This document shows positions 33,394 to 40,981 of a stretch of 56,727 nucleotides of DNA, in pieces. The notes under the pieces were generated by a model. The model searched no databases, was not told where the DNA came from, and saw nothing but the letters and a program-made list of their open reading frames with translations. The translations under genes were made by a program, and so were the position numbers. How positions within the stretch are numbered: the first letter of the stretch is position 1; every line of letters starts with the position of its first letter. This DNA comes from Azospirillum humicireducens. Its GTDB lineage: Bacteria > Pseudomonadota > Alphaproteobacteria > Azospirillales > Azospirillaceae. The stretch spans positions 86,120-142,846 of the forward strand of contig NZ_CP028906.1 of the NCBI RefSeq assembly GCF_001639105.2. Direction: 5' to 3'.

Positions 33394-34358
33394 TTTTTTT
33401 GCTTCTGGCTTGACTTGGATGGTTTTCCCTCTGATTTCTTTGCTTTCTCGATGACCTCTTTTTCTCGGGTTAAAGCACTACGAACTTGAAGCATCGCCCA
33501 GAATAAGGCCCGACGTGCACCCGTGCCCTGCTGTGCCAACGTAGTTTCTAGCCCACCATCTGTTACCTTGAGCGTTGAACCTTTGGTCAAAAGTTCATCG
33601 AGCTTGACTGATGGCGAAGCCATCTGCACATCCATTCGAACCGTTAATCCAGGGAAAATTTTCTGGAACCCATCTGTTACCTTGGTAGTAATCTCGTCAA
33701 AACGGGTTCGATGTTGTTCCGCCTGTTCCGTTACTAACTTTGTAAGGGCTGCCATAGTTGTTGCAAATTGACTGTCAGCTTTATTACTCTGAGCTTTAAG
33801 ATCTGTTAGCGCTGGCTCCAAAGCCAGTTTTAGTAGTTCAACTTCCGAAGTTACGTCATCCAGAGATCCAATACGGAGTGGTCTCGGAAGTCGAGAATTA
33901 AAAACCGGATCAGCTCCTCCGGCTTTTCCATCCTCCGACCATTTTCCACTCTCAGGGTCTATTTTACCATCTGCCAATTCCCGCGTCGGTAGCCATGTCG
34001 TTCTTACCCTCTTAAAGTCTGGCCAAGTCCATTGCCAACGACTCCTTACAACACTTAAGCCAGGGCTAAGGTTTTCATCTTTCCATTTTTCATCGATATT
34101 TCCGATACCTTCGGGAATGTGTACATCAAGAATAATCTCCGAAGGATCAGTTTTTCCAGCCCTTTGGCAACGGTCACGAGCCGCGTCGAAAGAGATTGTT
34201 CCTACTGCTAACTCATAAGCGCGCAGGACAGTTGATTTGCCCGCGTTATTTTGTCCCACCAGACAAACAATATTGTCTAACGCTACCGTCAGGCCGTCGT
34301 TGCCGATGCAGCCAATGTTTCGGATCGTCAGGGAAAGCAATTTGGATCGATTTGTCAT
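33390..34358 (-). CDS. N-terminal half of an OLD-family endonuclease (ABC-type ATPase)
   Basis: ABC/SMC-like ATPase start: LTIRNIGCIGNDGLTVALDN, Walker A GQNNAGKST (35-43), then a long helical insertion and the signature helix QQGTGARRALFWAML near residue 285. The frame ends at TAG just after an A7 run (33394-33400); Walker B and the TOPRIM domain continue in the -1 frame. The last codons read CAA AAA AAT TAG, which creates the slippery heptamer A AAA AAT. The ATG at 34358 fits the family start. It is AT-rich like its neighbours. Confidence 0.88.
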   Translation of the reverse strand: MTNRSKLLSLTIRNIGCIGNDGLTVALDNIVCLVGQNNAGKSTVLRAYELAVGTISFDAARDRCQRAGKTDPSEIILDVHIPEGIGNIDEKWKDENLSPGLSVVRSRWQWTWPDFKRVRTTWLPTRELADGKIDPESGKWSEDGKAGGADPVFNSRLPRPLRIGSLDDVTSEVELLKLALEPALTDLKAQSNKADSQFATTMAALTKLVTEQAEQHRTRFDEITTKVTDGFQKIFPGLTVRMDVQMASPSVKLDELLTKGSTLKVTDGGLETTLAQQGTGARRALFWAMLQVRSALTREKEVIEKAKKSEGKPSKSSQKQKN

Positions 34359-34670
34359 GGTAGCCCAACCACAATGTGAGATGTGCTTGAGCGTAGCAGG
34401 GAAATCGTGTTTATCAATGCCTCGGTTGATTAATTTAACTGGAATGCTCGAAAGTAGAGATGCCGGCAGGATAGCTTCAATGATATAGGGAAATTGTTTC
34501 GCTTTTTTAGCTTCGTATCACTTACATATGAAGCGGTAAAGCGTAGGCTCAGAAGCGCTACGTTTGGTGAGATAATGGAACGGATCCAGGACGAGCGTTT
34601 TAGAATGCGTCCTGCCGAAATAAAATTGCTACTTCGGCAAGCTCTCTCCTTGGGCTGAATACGACTTCGT
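34359..34670. other. Non-coding or fragmentary region upstream of the OLD gene
   Basis: Holds the OLD promoter region and, on the plus strand, a short frame (34494-34658) that looks partly protein-coding. Confidence 0.35.
34494..34658 (+). CDS. Possible small basic helical protein or gene fragment
   Basis: A 54-residue frame from a TTG at 34494 (or 27 residues from the ATG at 34575) has protein-like composition in its second half: EAVKRRLRSATFGEIMERIQ, then RMRPAEIKLLLRQALSLG. This amphipathic, helical pattern is unlike chance translation, but the upstream end is doubtful. It may be the remnant of a longer gene. Confidence 0.3.
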   Translation: MFRFFSFVSLTYEAVKRRLRSATFGEIMERIQDERFRMRPAEIKLLLRQALSLG

Positions 34671-35378
34671 TTAACGAACTTGCGTTCCAAGTAGAGCCTG
34701 TAAAAGCTCAACTTTGAGACTCTGATGGATGTTTTTCCGCACGTACACAGCGGAAAACTCTTCAGCCTTCGGCAAGCTTGATGTGGATGGAAGACGCCAC
34801 TTGCCTGAAATCCCACGCTGAATTTTATTTAACGCTTCTGCCAACCTCACAACTTCGTCGGAAGTCAAATAGGAGCATGAACGCAACTCAGCCAGCCGCT
34901 CAGAAATTCTTTCAGCGGCATAACGCAGCGGCTGGGCGATGAAATCGTGGCGATCAATAATACTGTTGACGGAGCGAAGAGTACTTTCCAGATTACGCAT
35001 CTCTTCGGTGATATCGTTCTGTCGCCTGTTCTGGGAGTTCACAATACCATCAGCGATATTTAGGTATGAGAGTATCGAAGATCGGCAGTCATGTGGCAGC
35101 AGTAGGGCGCCGACATACCGCTTTTGCGCTCTCATGACAATTGCAGTGGGCGCTCGGTTATCGCTACCTGCAATAAGAGAAATATTCTCCGCACCAATTC
35201 CTTGCATAAGATACGGACGGATAAGCCTGATGCATATTGGGTCCGAATGAAACTGCTCAGGCGTCATAATAACCATGCCTGGACAATTTCTTGTTACGAA
35301 ATCATTATTTATGTGTTCGCAGTCAATTTCCATTCCTGAATTGACGGCAATGTAAATATTAAAGAATTTTTCTTCCAT
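34671..35378 (-). CDS. Unknown protein (235 aa) divergent from the TGT-like gene
   Basis: I do not recognise it. The N-terminal half looks alpha/beta (FFNIYIAVNSGMEI, GMVIMTPEQFHSDPICIRLI, APTAIVMRAQKRYVGALLL), the C-terminal half is helical and charged (RRQNDITEEMRNLESTLRSV). No nuclease or ATPase motif, no signal peptide, no membrane segment. The ATG at 35378 is used; a start at 35396 is possible. It is divergent from the TGT-like gene across 63 bases that contain a 7-bp inverted repeat, so the two are probably regulated together. Confidence 0.6.
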   Translation of the reverse strand: MEEKFFNIYIAVNSGMEIDCEHINNDFVTRNCPGMVIMTPEQFHSDPICIRLIRPYLMQGIGAENISLIAGSDNRAPTAIVMRAQKRYVGALLLPHDCRSSILSYLNIADGIVNSQNRRQNDITEEMRNLESTLRSVNSIIDRHDFIAQPLRYAAERISERLAELRSCSYLTSDEVVRLAEALNKIQRGISGKWRLPSTSSLPKAEEFSAVYVRKNIHQSLKVELLQALLGTQVR

Positions 35379-35400
35379 TACCCGCTCGCCCAGCATTAAA

Positions 35401-35429
35401 CTCAGCAGTGCTTATGATATATTGCTGAG
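35401..35429. promoter_or_regulatory. Inverted repeat in the divergent promoter of the TGT-like gene
   Basis: CTCAGCA (35401-35407) and TGCTGAG (35423-35429) are perfect inverted arms with a 15-base AT-rich centre that resembles a -10 box. Good position for an operator acting on both neighbours. Confidence 0.5.
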
Positions 35430-35441
35430 AAGGTAATCGCA

Positions 35442-36917
35442 ATGACCACGTTCAATCTTGCGGCCCTAAACCCCCTGTTTTCCAATCACACAGCCCAAAA
35501 CGCCTACGCAGTTTTCCTCCCTGCCGTTCAACCTTTTTATGTCGAGACAGCATCAGGACAGAATACTGTTCATCGTACAGCGGGCCTACCGACCGCATTG
35601 AGCAGCGGTTATTCGTCACTCAATTTTCTTAATCCTGACAGCGGCCTATTTCACTACAAATGGGCGCTTTATTCCGCTGGAATGGCACAGCTTGACTTGG
35701 AAAAGGCCAAGGAACGGCAGGGCATGATAATGAATCGTGACAAAGAGGCATCTTTTCTCTTTGCCGATAGCGGTGGCTATCAAGTCGCATCTAAGACTAT
35801 TAATGTTGATGTAAAAAATGAGGTAAAGCTGGACGAATTCCGGGCAAAAAGCTTGGCATGGATGAATGAATGCGCAAGCGTCATCATGCCGCTCGATTTT
35901 CCTCAATCGAAACGTAGGTTGGCTGGTGAGCGTCTGAGCTTCGATGAGGCGCTTGATAAGACAGAAAACAGCCTGAAATTTATTGTAAGGGAACACTCGC
36001 GCCGACCAAACGAGATCATCGCCAACGTCGTTCAGGGCGCGACCATGGCGGAGCAGGAAATTTGGCTCCAGCGCCTGAAAGGGTACTCCACGGATGCTTG
36101 GGCGCTTCCCTGGCGGTTGCACGAGAGCGTTCAATCCACGCTTCAGCTTCTCGTCCGCATGGATGAGATGGGTTTATTCAAAACATGCCGATACCTACAC
36201 TTCTTCGGTGTCAGCCGACTTCATTTCGCTGGGGCACTCACCCTCATTATGCGGGCTATGCGGCAAAAATACCCTGAGCTTGTCATTACTTACGACTCGG
36301 CGGCTCCCCTGACCATCGCTGCTACCTGCGGGCAAGCCTACACGACGTGGCATATTGAGAGGTTCAGGGGCAAGCGAGCACCAGATATGAGGGATGAGGG
36401 CGAGAAGGATATCGGCACCTTCACATTTTCACACACCCCTGTGCCTGCTGATATCTCGTTCCGAGGCAGCGATGACCGCTTTCCCGCCCTGACCAGTCCT
36501 CTTGGCCTACAACTTACCGTTGGCGACTTGTGTATCCGCGAACAGCCGACCGACAATGGTGGCGCATGGGATGAGCTATCGACATCACTTGTCGCGGCTC
36601 ACAATGTTTATGTCCATGTCTTGGCACTCACCCAATTGAATGCTCTTATGGACCAGGAGCTAAAAAGCCGGCCGACGATGGCTTTGTCTCATGTTTTCGC
36701 GGATTTTAGGAGCATCGTGGATCGGGTGTTCTCACCGGGTACGTCGTCGGCCAAAGCCATGAACGCGCTTTACAGTGGGAAAGACGTTCTTCAGTTTTTT
36801 GACCGCAAGAACGAAGCAAAACTTTTCGACATAAAGCAAGGGGAACTCCCCGATTGGTCTTCAACAGACCTTGAGGAGTTCCCCGAGCTTACCGAACTGC
36901 CGTTAATGCACGAGTAA
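35442..36917 (+). CDS. tRNA-guanine transglycosylase-like protein (DpdA-like)
   Basis: TIM-barrel base-exchange enzyme of the TGT superfamily, 491 residues. FADSGGYQVAS (Asp about 109) matches the base-binding motif of TGT, VIMPLDFPQ (Asp about 152) the second, NVVQGAT (Gln about 198) the third, HFFGVSRL the next strand, and VITYDSAAP (Asp about 285) the nucleophile position. The CxCxxC...H zinc site of bacterial TGT is absent. This pattern and the mobile context fit DpdA-type proteins, which insert 7-deazaguanine bases into DNA instead of tRNA; that activity is an inference. No queuosine or preQ0 synthesis gene is in the window, so the base would come from the host. Confidence 0.75.
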   Translation: MTTFNLAALNPLFSNHTAQNAYAVFLPAVQPFYVETASGQNTVHRTAGLPTALSSGYSSLNFLNPDSGLFHYKWALYSAGMAQLDLEKAKERQGMIMNRDKEASFLFADSGGYQVASKTINVDVKNEVKLDEFRAKSLAWMNECASVIMPLDFPQSKRRLAGERLSFDEALDKTENSLKFIVREHSRRPNEIIANVVQGATMAEQEIWLQRLKGYSTDAWALPWRLHESVQSTLQLLVRMDEMGLFKTCRYLHFFGVSRLHFAGALTLIMRAMRQKYPELVITYDSAAPLTIAATCGQAYTTWHIERFRGKRAPDMRDEGEKDIGTFTFSHTPVPADISFRGSDDRFPALTSPLGLQLTVGDLCIREQPTDNGGAWDELSTSLVAAHNVYVHVLALTQLNALMDQELKSRPTMALSHVFADFRSIVDRVFSPGTSSAKAMNALYSGKDVLQFFDRKNEAKLFDIKQGELPDWSSTDLEEFPELTELPLMHE

Positions 36918-36928
36918 AGTGCTAAAAG

Positions 36929-38605
36929 TCACGTGGCATTCGGCTTTGCAGCTTTAGCTTTCTTCGAGCTGCTTACTTTTGGCGTCAAAGCACGCCGCTC
37001 CAGGCCAACCGCATAGCGAATGCCACGCGACTGCCCCCTAATGGCTACGTATTTGCCGTGTGCAGAAACGGTTATCGCGTTCAGCCTCACGTCATCGATA
37101 AATCGTGAAAGCTTATCTGGCAGATTATCTGCAAGGGCAGTCGAAACCATCGTCGCATCATCCGTGTGATCGACGGCCTCAATCTTACCTTTTTTCTTAA
37201 ACTCGCTTCTGCGCGACAGGTACATTCCATCGTCATCTACTGAAAACTCTGTCCAAGAGAACTTTTTTGTTTTTGTTTCTGAGTTTTCCTCAACCTTTTC
37301 CATGAGATCAGACAACGCTTCTAAAGCCTGTTCCCACTGATCAAGTGAAACAACATATCCGTCTGCGTTTAGTGCGCGCTCTTGCTCCTCGGTAATGTCT
37401 TTAGCTCGTGGAGCGTCATCCGCAAGGAACGACCATCGCCGCTGCTCATTCGCAAAAGCGCCGTCGCTTCCCTTAACTTTCACGCTCGCCAGCAATGCCG
37501 TTACTTTACGCCCAAGCCGCTTTCCCTCGTCCTCAGGATCTTCCCCGGTTTCAAACTCCCAGTCCGTTACTGCCTCTGTTCCCGAAGTGAGAGAAGAGAG
37601 CCCACGCATGCGTCCAGGCGGAAATCCCAGAACAACGTTTTCAGGAACGCCTTCAGGCACCCCATCCGCGCGACTGACAACAAACCGCACCTGTTTGTCC
37701 GTCCTATCCGCTTCAAGCGCCACGCATACAAAGGTTTCACTTTCAGTCGTCTTCATGGTTACACGAATGTTTTCGACCGCAGCACGGTCGAAGAAAACAG
37801 ACGCCGCTTGTATGGTTCGTAGAAACTGTTTTGGGTGGCTGCTATCGATGGAATGAGCTTTCGCAATCAGTTTGACGAATTGGTCTATCTCGCTTTTGCT
37901 CACTTCAACAGGTCGGAGCATTGTTATGCTCTTGCCATCTGAATTTACATTGGCGAGAAGCAAGTTTAATCCTGACGTCAATTCCATGCCGTCGCTCACC
38001 TCGACTGAGGTTTTGGACCAAACATCCCCCTCATGCAAAGCCTCAAGAGCTTCGCCAATTCCGAATTGCTCAACTTCTGTCTGGTCGTCGTCTCCGCCAC
38101 GAGCTTTTATTTCGTTGTCTCTCAGTTCCCGAAGACCAGTACCATTAAGTTCATCGAAAAATTTATCTGGCGTCCATTTCTCGCGCAGGGCGTAATGCAT
38201 CGCCATTGCGTACGTGTTGTTTCGCTGTGGCACATGGTATTTTTTGCTATTCCCCCTTTCCTCCTCGCTATACGTAATAATGTATGCCTTCAGCAGCTTC
38301 GAGAACTTGTTTTTCTCCGGCTGATCGCGAATGTCGAACTCTTTTATCTTTAGTTTTTCAGCGACTTGCTTATTGACGTGCTCTTTCAGCCTTGTATCGA
38401 CCTGAGCAAAAAGGAAGGTGCGGTAGATATGGCGCAGTGAACGGTAAAGCTCCTCATCTGACCGATCTAGAGCTTTGGCGTATTGCTCCGTACGAACTGA
38501 CGTTTCCTTGTCAAACTGCTCCACAGTCATAGGCTCAAATTTGATGCCGTCGTACTCGACCACATTCTCTTCATCGTTCACCGCTTTAGCCGTTCTCTGC
38601 GCCAT
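36929..38605 (-). CDS. Unknown protein (558 aa) convergent with the TGT-like gene
   Basis: I do not recognise the family. The N-terminal 200 residues are helical and charged (ELYRSLRHIYRTFLFAQVD, KFSKLLKAYIITYSEEERGN); the middle 150 residues look beta-rich (TFVCVALEADRTDKQVRFVV); the last 100 form another mixed domain with a Lys/Ser-rich tail. No catalytic motif is evident. The ATG has GGAG seven bases upstream. It ends 12 bases from the TGT-like stop. The absence of recognisable enzymes suggests a structural or DNA-binding partner (inference). Confidence 0.6.
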   Translation of the reverse strand: MAQRTAKAVNDEENVVEYDGIKFEPMTVEQFDKETSVRTEQYAKALDRSDEELYRSLRHIYRTFLFAQVDTRLKEHVNKQVAEKLKIKEFDIRDQPEKNKFSKLLKAYIITYSEEERGNSKKYHVPQRNNTYAMAMHYALREKWTPDKFFDELNGTGLRELRDNEIKARGGDDDQTEVEQFGIGEALEALHEGDVWSKTSVEVSDGMELTSGLNLLLANVNSDGKSITMLRPVEVSKSEIDQFVKLIAKAHSIDSSHPKQFLRTIQAASVFFDRAAVENIRVTMKTTESETFVCVALEADRTDKQVRFVVSRADGVPEGVPENVVLGFPPGRMRGLSSLTSGTEAVTDWEFETGEDPEDEGKRLGRKVTALLASVKVKGSDGAFANEQRRWSFLADDAPRAKDITEEQERALNADGYVVSLDQWEQALEALSDLMEKVEENSETKTKKFSWTEFSVDDDGMYLSRRSEFKKKGKIEAVDHTDDATMVSTALADNLPDKLSRFIDDVRLNAITVSAHGKYVAIRGQSRGIRYAVGLERRALTPKVSSSKKAKAAKPNAT

Positions 38606-39007
38606 CTAAATCTCCAAGCCATACGAGTATCATTCCGACTTCGAGTATCGAACTCGAAAGGGCTTTGGGCAAGCACAATAATCATCACTGCTTAGTATAT
38701 TGGCGCGCTATAGGGTCGCTGCCTTGCTTGACAGCTCGATGAACGTTGCTTGTATTCCAAGTGTAGCGGCTGCGTCCCAATGAGTTGTACGGCGCGGCTA
38801 TCGCCCTGGCTTGCTCAAACCTCGCGCATATAGCGTTGAAGTGCGCGCTTGCACCGCTTGACAACGTGGAGCACCATAGGGGGGACGAGTAAACGCACAT
38901 TATGACGTATGGGAAAATAGTCCTATCGCGCTAACTGCTTAGCACAGCCTTAGCACATACTGCTTTGCATTCTATATAAAACAAGCACTTAACTTAGCTC
39001 GATTGCA
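38606..39007. other. Right end of the element: upstream region of the 558-aa gene and integrase arm sites
   Basis: Non-coding. Holds a copy of the island motif TCATCACTGC at 38682-38691 followed by TTAGTATATT, and the AGCACAG-N4-AGCACA pair at 38941-38957, 50 bp from attR. Confidence 0.5.
38941..38957. repeat. Arm-type AGCACAG repeat pair, right end
   Basis: AGCACAG at 38941-38947 and AGCACA at 38952-38957, again with an 11-bp period, mirroring the left-end pairs. Confidence 0.65.
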
Positions 39008-39056
39008 ACTGAAAATCCCCGTGTCGGCGGTTCGACTCCGTCCCTGGGCACCATTC
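39008..39056 (+). repeat. attR: right copy of the 49-bp direct repeat
   Basis: Identical to 15472-15520, the 3' part of tRNA-Phe with CCA. The 5' half of the tRNA is missing here, so this is an attachment site and not a gene. Confidence 0.95.
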
Positions 39057-39113
39057 CCTTTCAGGGATTTAGGTGTTTTTCTTGAGCCGCTCCAATCTGC
39101 GGTTAGACAGAAG

Positions 39114-39404
39114 TTAGACATTCCCTTCATCGCGATTGCCGGAAGGCGCTCCCTGAGCAGCCGCCGGCAACAGGTGTTTCCAGACCTTCCCCGACTTGAT
39201 CTGTTCGACCAGCGAGCGCGACACATTGTAGAGCTGCGCCAGCTTGCGTTGCGATTTCCGGCTGGCCCGGATCGCCAACACGTCGGATTCGGTCAAGACC
39301 GCATTCGGGGATGAGGTGCCGGTGCGCGGCGCGGCCGGAGCCTTCTTCGCCGGCTCCGCCTTCACAGGCTTCCGCTTCGCCGCCTCATCCTGCAGCGACA
39401 CCAT
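39114..39404 (-). CDS. Small helix-turn-helix-like DNA-binding protein
   Basis: A 96-residue protein. After a Lys/Ala-rich N-terminus the core AVLTESDVLAIRASRKSQRK followed by LAQLYNVSRSLVEQIKSGKVW is a clear helix-turn-helix of the kind seen in NUMOD/HNH-associated and small regulatory proteins. No nuclease motif follows. Start at 39404 (MVSLQDEA) is chosen; GTG/ATG further out are possible. It lies just outside the element and has chromosomal composition. Confidence 0.6.
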   Translation of the reverse strand: MVSLQDEAAKRKPVKAEPAKKAPAAPRTGTSSPNAVLTESDVLAIRASRKSQRKLAQLYNVSRSLVEQIKSGKVWKHLLPAAAQGAPSGNRDEGNV

Positions 39405-39669
39405 GTGTGGACGGCCCCTCTGACGCAAGAGGGAAATCCGCGCTGACTGGCCGAGAAGGATGCATGCATGTGTCCGGCCTGTTGTCGCAGTCGCTGGCTG
39501 CTGGCCTTGATGAATTCCGCGGATCGGCGCCCAAATCAGCTCATCGCGCTCGGTGGCGCTTGGTCCCCGTGGATTTGGCCGATCCCCGGTCCTGCCGGTT
39601 CGTCATCACGTCTCACCACCCTTGCCCCCACCCCGCCGAGCCATCCGACACCGGCGGGGTGGATGCTGT

Positions 39670-39946
39670 CTACGCCGCGTTCGGCACTGCGTAGGTCACT
39701 CCCCGCGTCATCACTACCCAGGCGATGCGCGCGGTTTTGTTGGCCAAAGCCACGGCGCGCGATCTCCCGAGCCCAGTGATGCGCCGTGCCACAGGCTTCC
39801 ATCCCGACCAGGCATGGCGGCACGCCGTGGAAGAACTTCAGAACCTCGCCCCGGCGCAATTGCCGACGGACCAGGATCTTTCCATTCGCATCGATCCCAT
39901 GGACCTGGAAAACCTTCTTCGCCAAGTCCAGAGCGATCGTCACCAC
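39670..39946 (-). pseudogene. IS110-family transposase remnant, internally deleted
   Basis: The first 65 codons match the DEDD-type N-terminus of IS110 transposases (VTIALDLAKKVFQVHGID with the first catalytic Asp, then MEACGTAHHWARE). After about 39755 the frame changes and the last 30 codons read ALANKTARIAWVVMTRGV to a stop, which is the normal C-terminal end. The middle, including the Ser-containing tnp20-type domain, is lost. The bases 39405-39669 to the left hold no gene I can support and may be IS end sequence. Confidence 0.75.
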
Positions 39947-40012
39947 CTCTTCCTTGGACGGCTCCTCTGAGCTGGTTTCTTCGACGGCATCAGCTTGCCA
40001 CCGATCCCAGAA

Positions 40013-40041
40013 GGTGGAAGGGCCGTCCACCACATCATCTC
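40013..40041 (+). repeat. 29-bp IS-associated repeat, copy 1
   Basis: Begins GGTGGAAGGGCCGTCCACC and ends ACATCATCTC; it is present again in inverted orientation at 47926-47954, on the far side of the siderophore operon. It touches the 3' end of the TetR gene. Confidence 0.8.
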
Positions 40042-40690
40042 AGACGCCGCTGGTTCCATTCAGGAACAATGTCCAGGCCTGCTCAAAAAACCGATCCTGG
40101 GCGGCCTTGGCCGCGTAGGTCTTGCGGCCCAGCATCGCGTCGTTGGATGGCCCGAACACGATGGAATGGAGCATGTGCGATGCGATCATCCGCGGATCGC
40201 CGCCGGTGAGCATGCCGGCCTCCTGTGCGGCACGGATCAGCTGGATCAGACGCTCCATGATGGGATCCTCCTCCCATGGATCCCGCTGGTCCTGACCGAA
40301 GAGGCTCGCTTCGCTCAAGGCGATCCGGTTCAAGGCGACCATGTCCGGATCCAGGTTGACGGTGAGGAACCAGCGGGCAACCCGCTTCAACCGCGCCAGC
40401 GCATCGCCATGACCGCCGGCGGAGTCGAGCTCGGCCTCGAGACTGTTCAGGGTCCGTGTCCGCAGCCGCTCAACAACGGCGACGAACAGCGCGGTTTTCG
40501 ATGGAAAGCGCCGGTAGATCGTATCCTTTCCCGCGTTACAGGCGGACGCGATCTGCTCGATCGACGTGGCGGCAAAACCCTGGGCCGCAAAAAGCTGCGC
40601 TGCCGTGTCGATGATCCGGTTGGATGTCTCCGCGGCATCTTCCTTCGACGGCCTGCCGATGCGCGGCTTTGTGGATGACGAAACCTTCAT
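40040..40690 (-). CDS. TetR-family transcriptional regulator
   Basis: A TetR protein of 216 residues. The HTH is at about 22-68 (RIIDTAAQLFAAQGFAATSI, then ACNAGKDTIYRRFPSKTALF), followed by a helical ligand-binding domain. It is divergent from the TonB receptor gene. A perfect TetR-like palindrome at 40942-40956 lies between them, so it probably controls the siderophore operon, its own gene, or both. The ligand is unknown. Its C-terminal codons run into IS-derived sequence, so the end may have been altered by insertion. Confidence 0.9.
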   Translation of the reverse strand: MKVSSSTKPRIGRPSKEDAAETSNRIIDTAAQLFAAQGFAATSIEQIASACNAGKDTIYRRFPSKTALFVAVVERLRTRTLNSLEAELDSAGGHGDALARLKRVARWFLTVNLDPDMVALNRIALSEASLFGQDQRDPWEEDPIMERLIQLIRAAQEAGMLTGGDPRMIASHMLHSIVFGPSNDAMLGRKTYAAKAAQDRFFEQAWTLFLNGTSGV

Positions 40691-40941
40691 CGTTCCTCTA
40701 CCTGCTCTGCACGGCCCTGAGGAGAGTTCGGATCATGGCGGCCGAAAGACACGGGGTCCTTCGCAGGGTTGCCCCCTGCCATTCGCGCTTTCCCTCCGTC
40801 CACCGTCCGCGCATGGCCATCACACTGCTCGGAGGCCCTTCCTTAGCAGACGGGCGACGCACCGCCCACACCTAAGCCATGCATATGCCGCCACTCCCAC
40901 CCGTGACCAGCCAATGAATCGGATAGCATCAAAATAACTGG

Positions 40942-40956
40942 ACGGGACCGTCCCGT
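40942..40956. promoter_or_regulatory. TetR-like operator
   Basis: ACGGGACCGTCCCGT is a perfect inverted repeat of seven bases around one central base, typical in size for TetR operators, 97 bases upstream of the receptor start. Confidence 0.55.
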
Positions 40957-40981
40957 TTGTTTTAGAACTCGCCTTGCAATC

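Larger units (their letters stand above)
15472..39056. mobile_element. Integrative element of about 23.5 kb in tRNA-Phe
   Basis: Bounded by the 49-bp repeat, with a tyrosine integrase adjacent to the tRNA and paired arm-type sites near both ends. Base composition is lower in GC and uneven, unlike the GC-rich flanks. Inside are a VapE-like replication gene with a candidate origin, restriction-modification, other defence-like genes, a flagellin locus and regulators. No relaxase, coupling protein, type IV secretion or phage structural gene is visible. It is therefore a genomic island or satellite that needs help for transfer (inference). Confidence 0.92.

Noticed and set aside
34430..34816. 128-aa minus-strand frame upstream of the OLD gene
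   Set aside because: Overlaps the 235-aa gene in another frame, and its composition is unlike a protein; no start signal.
38685..38900. 71-aa minus-strand frame at the right end of the element
   Set aside because: No ribosome site or family pattern; it overlaps non-coding control and arm-site sequence.
15521..39056. CRISPR array
   Set aside because: No regularly spaced repeat-spacer pattern was seen; the repeats present are short arm sites, iterons and direct repeats.
15472..39056. Prophage
   Set aside because: No capsid, portal, terminase, tail or lysis gene is visible despite the integrase and VapE-like gene.
39008..39083. A second tRNA-Phe gene
   Set aside because: Only the 3' half of the tRNA is present; the acceptor 5' strand and D arm are missing. 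It is the attR copy.
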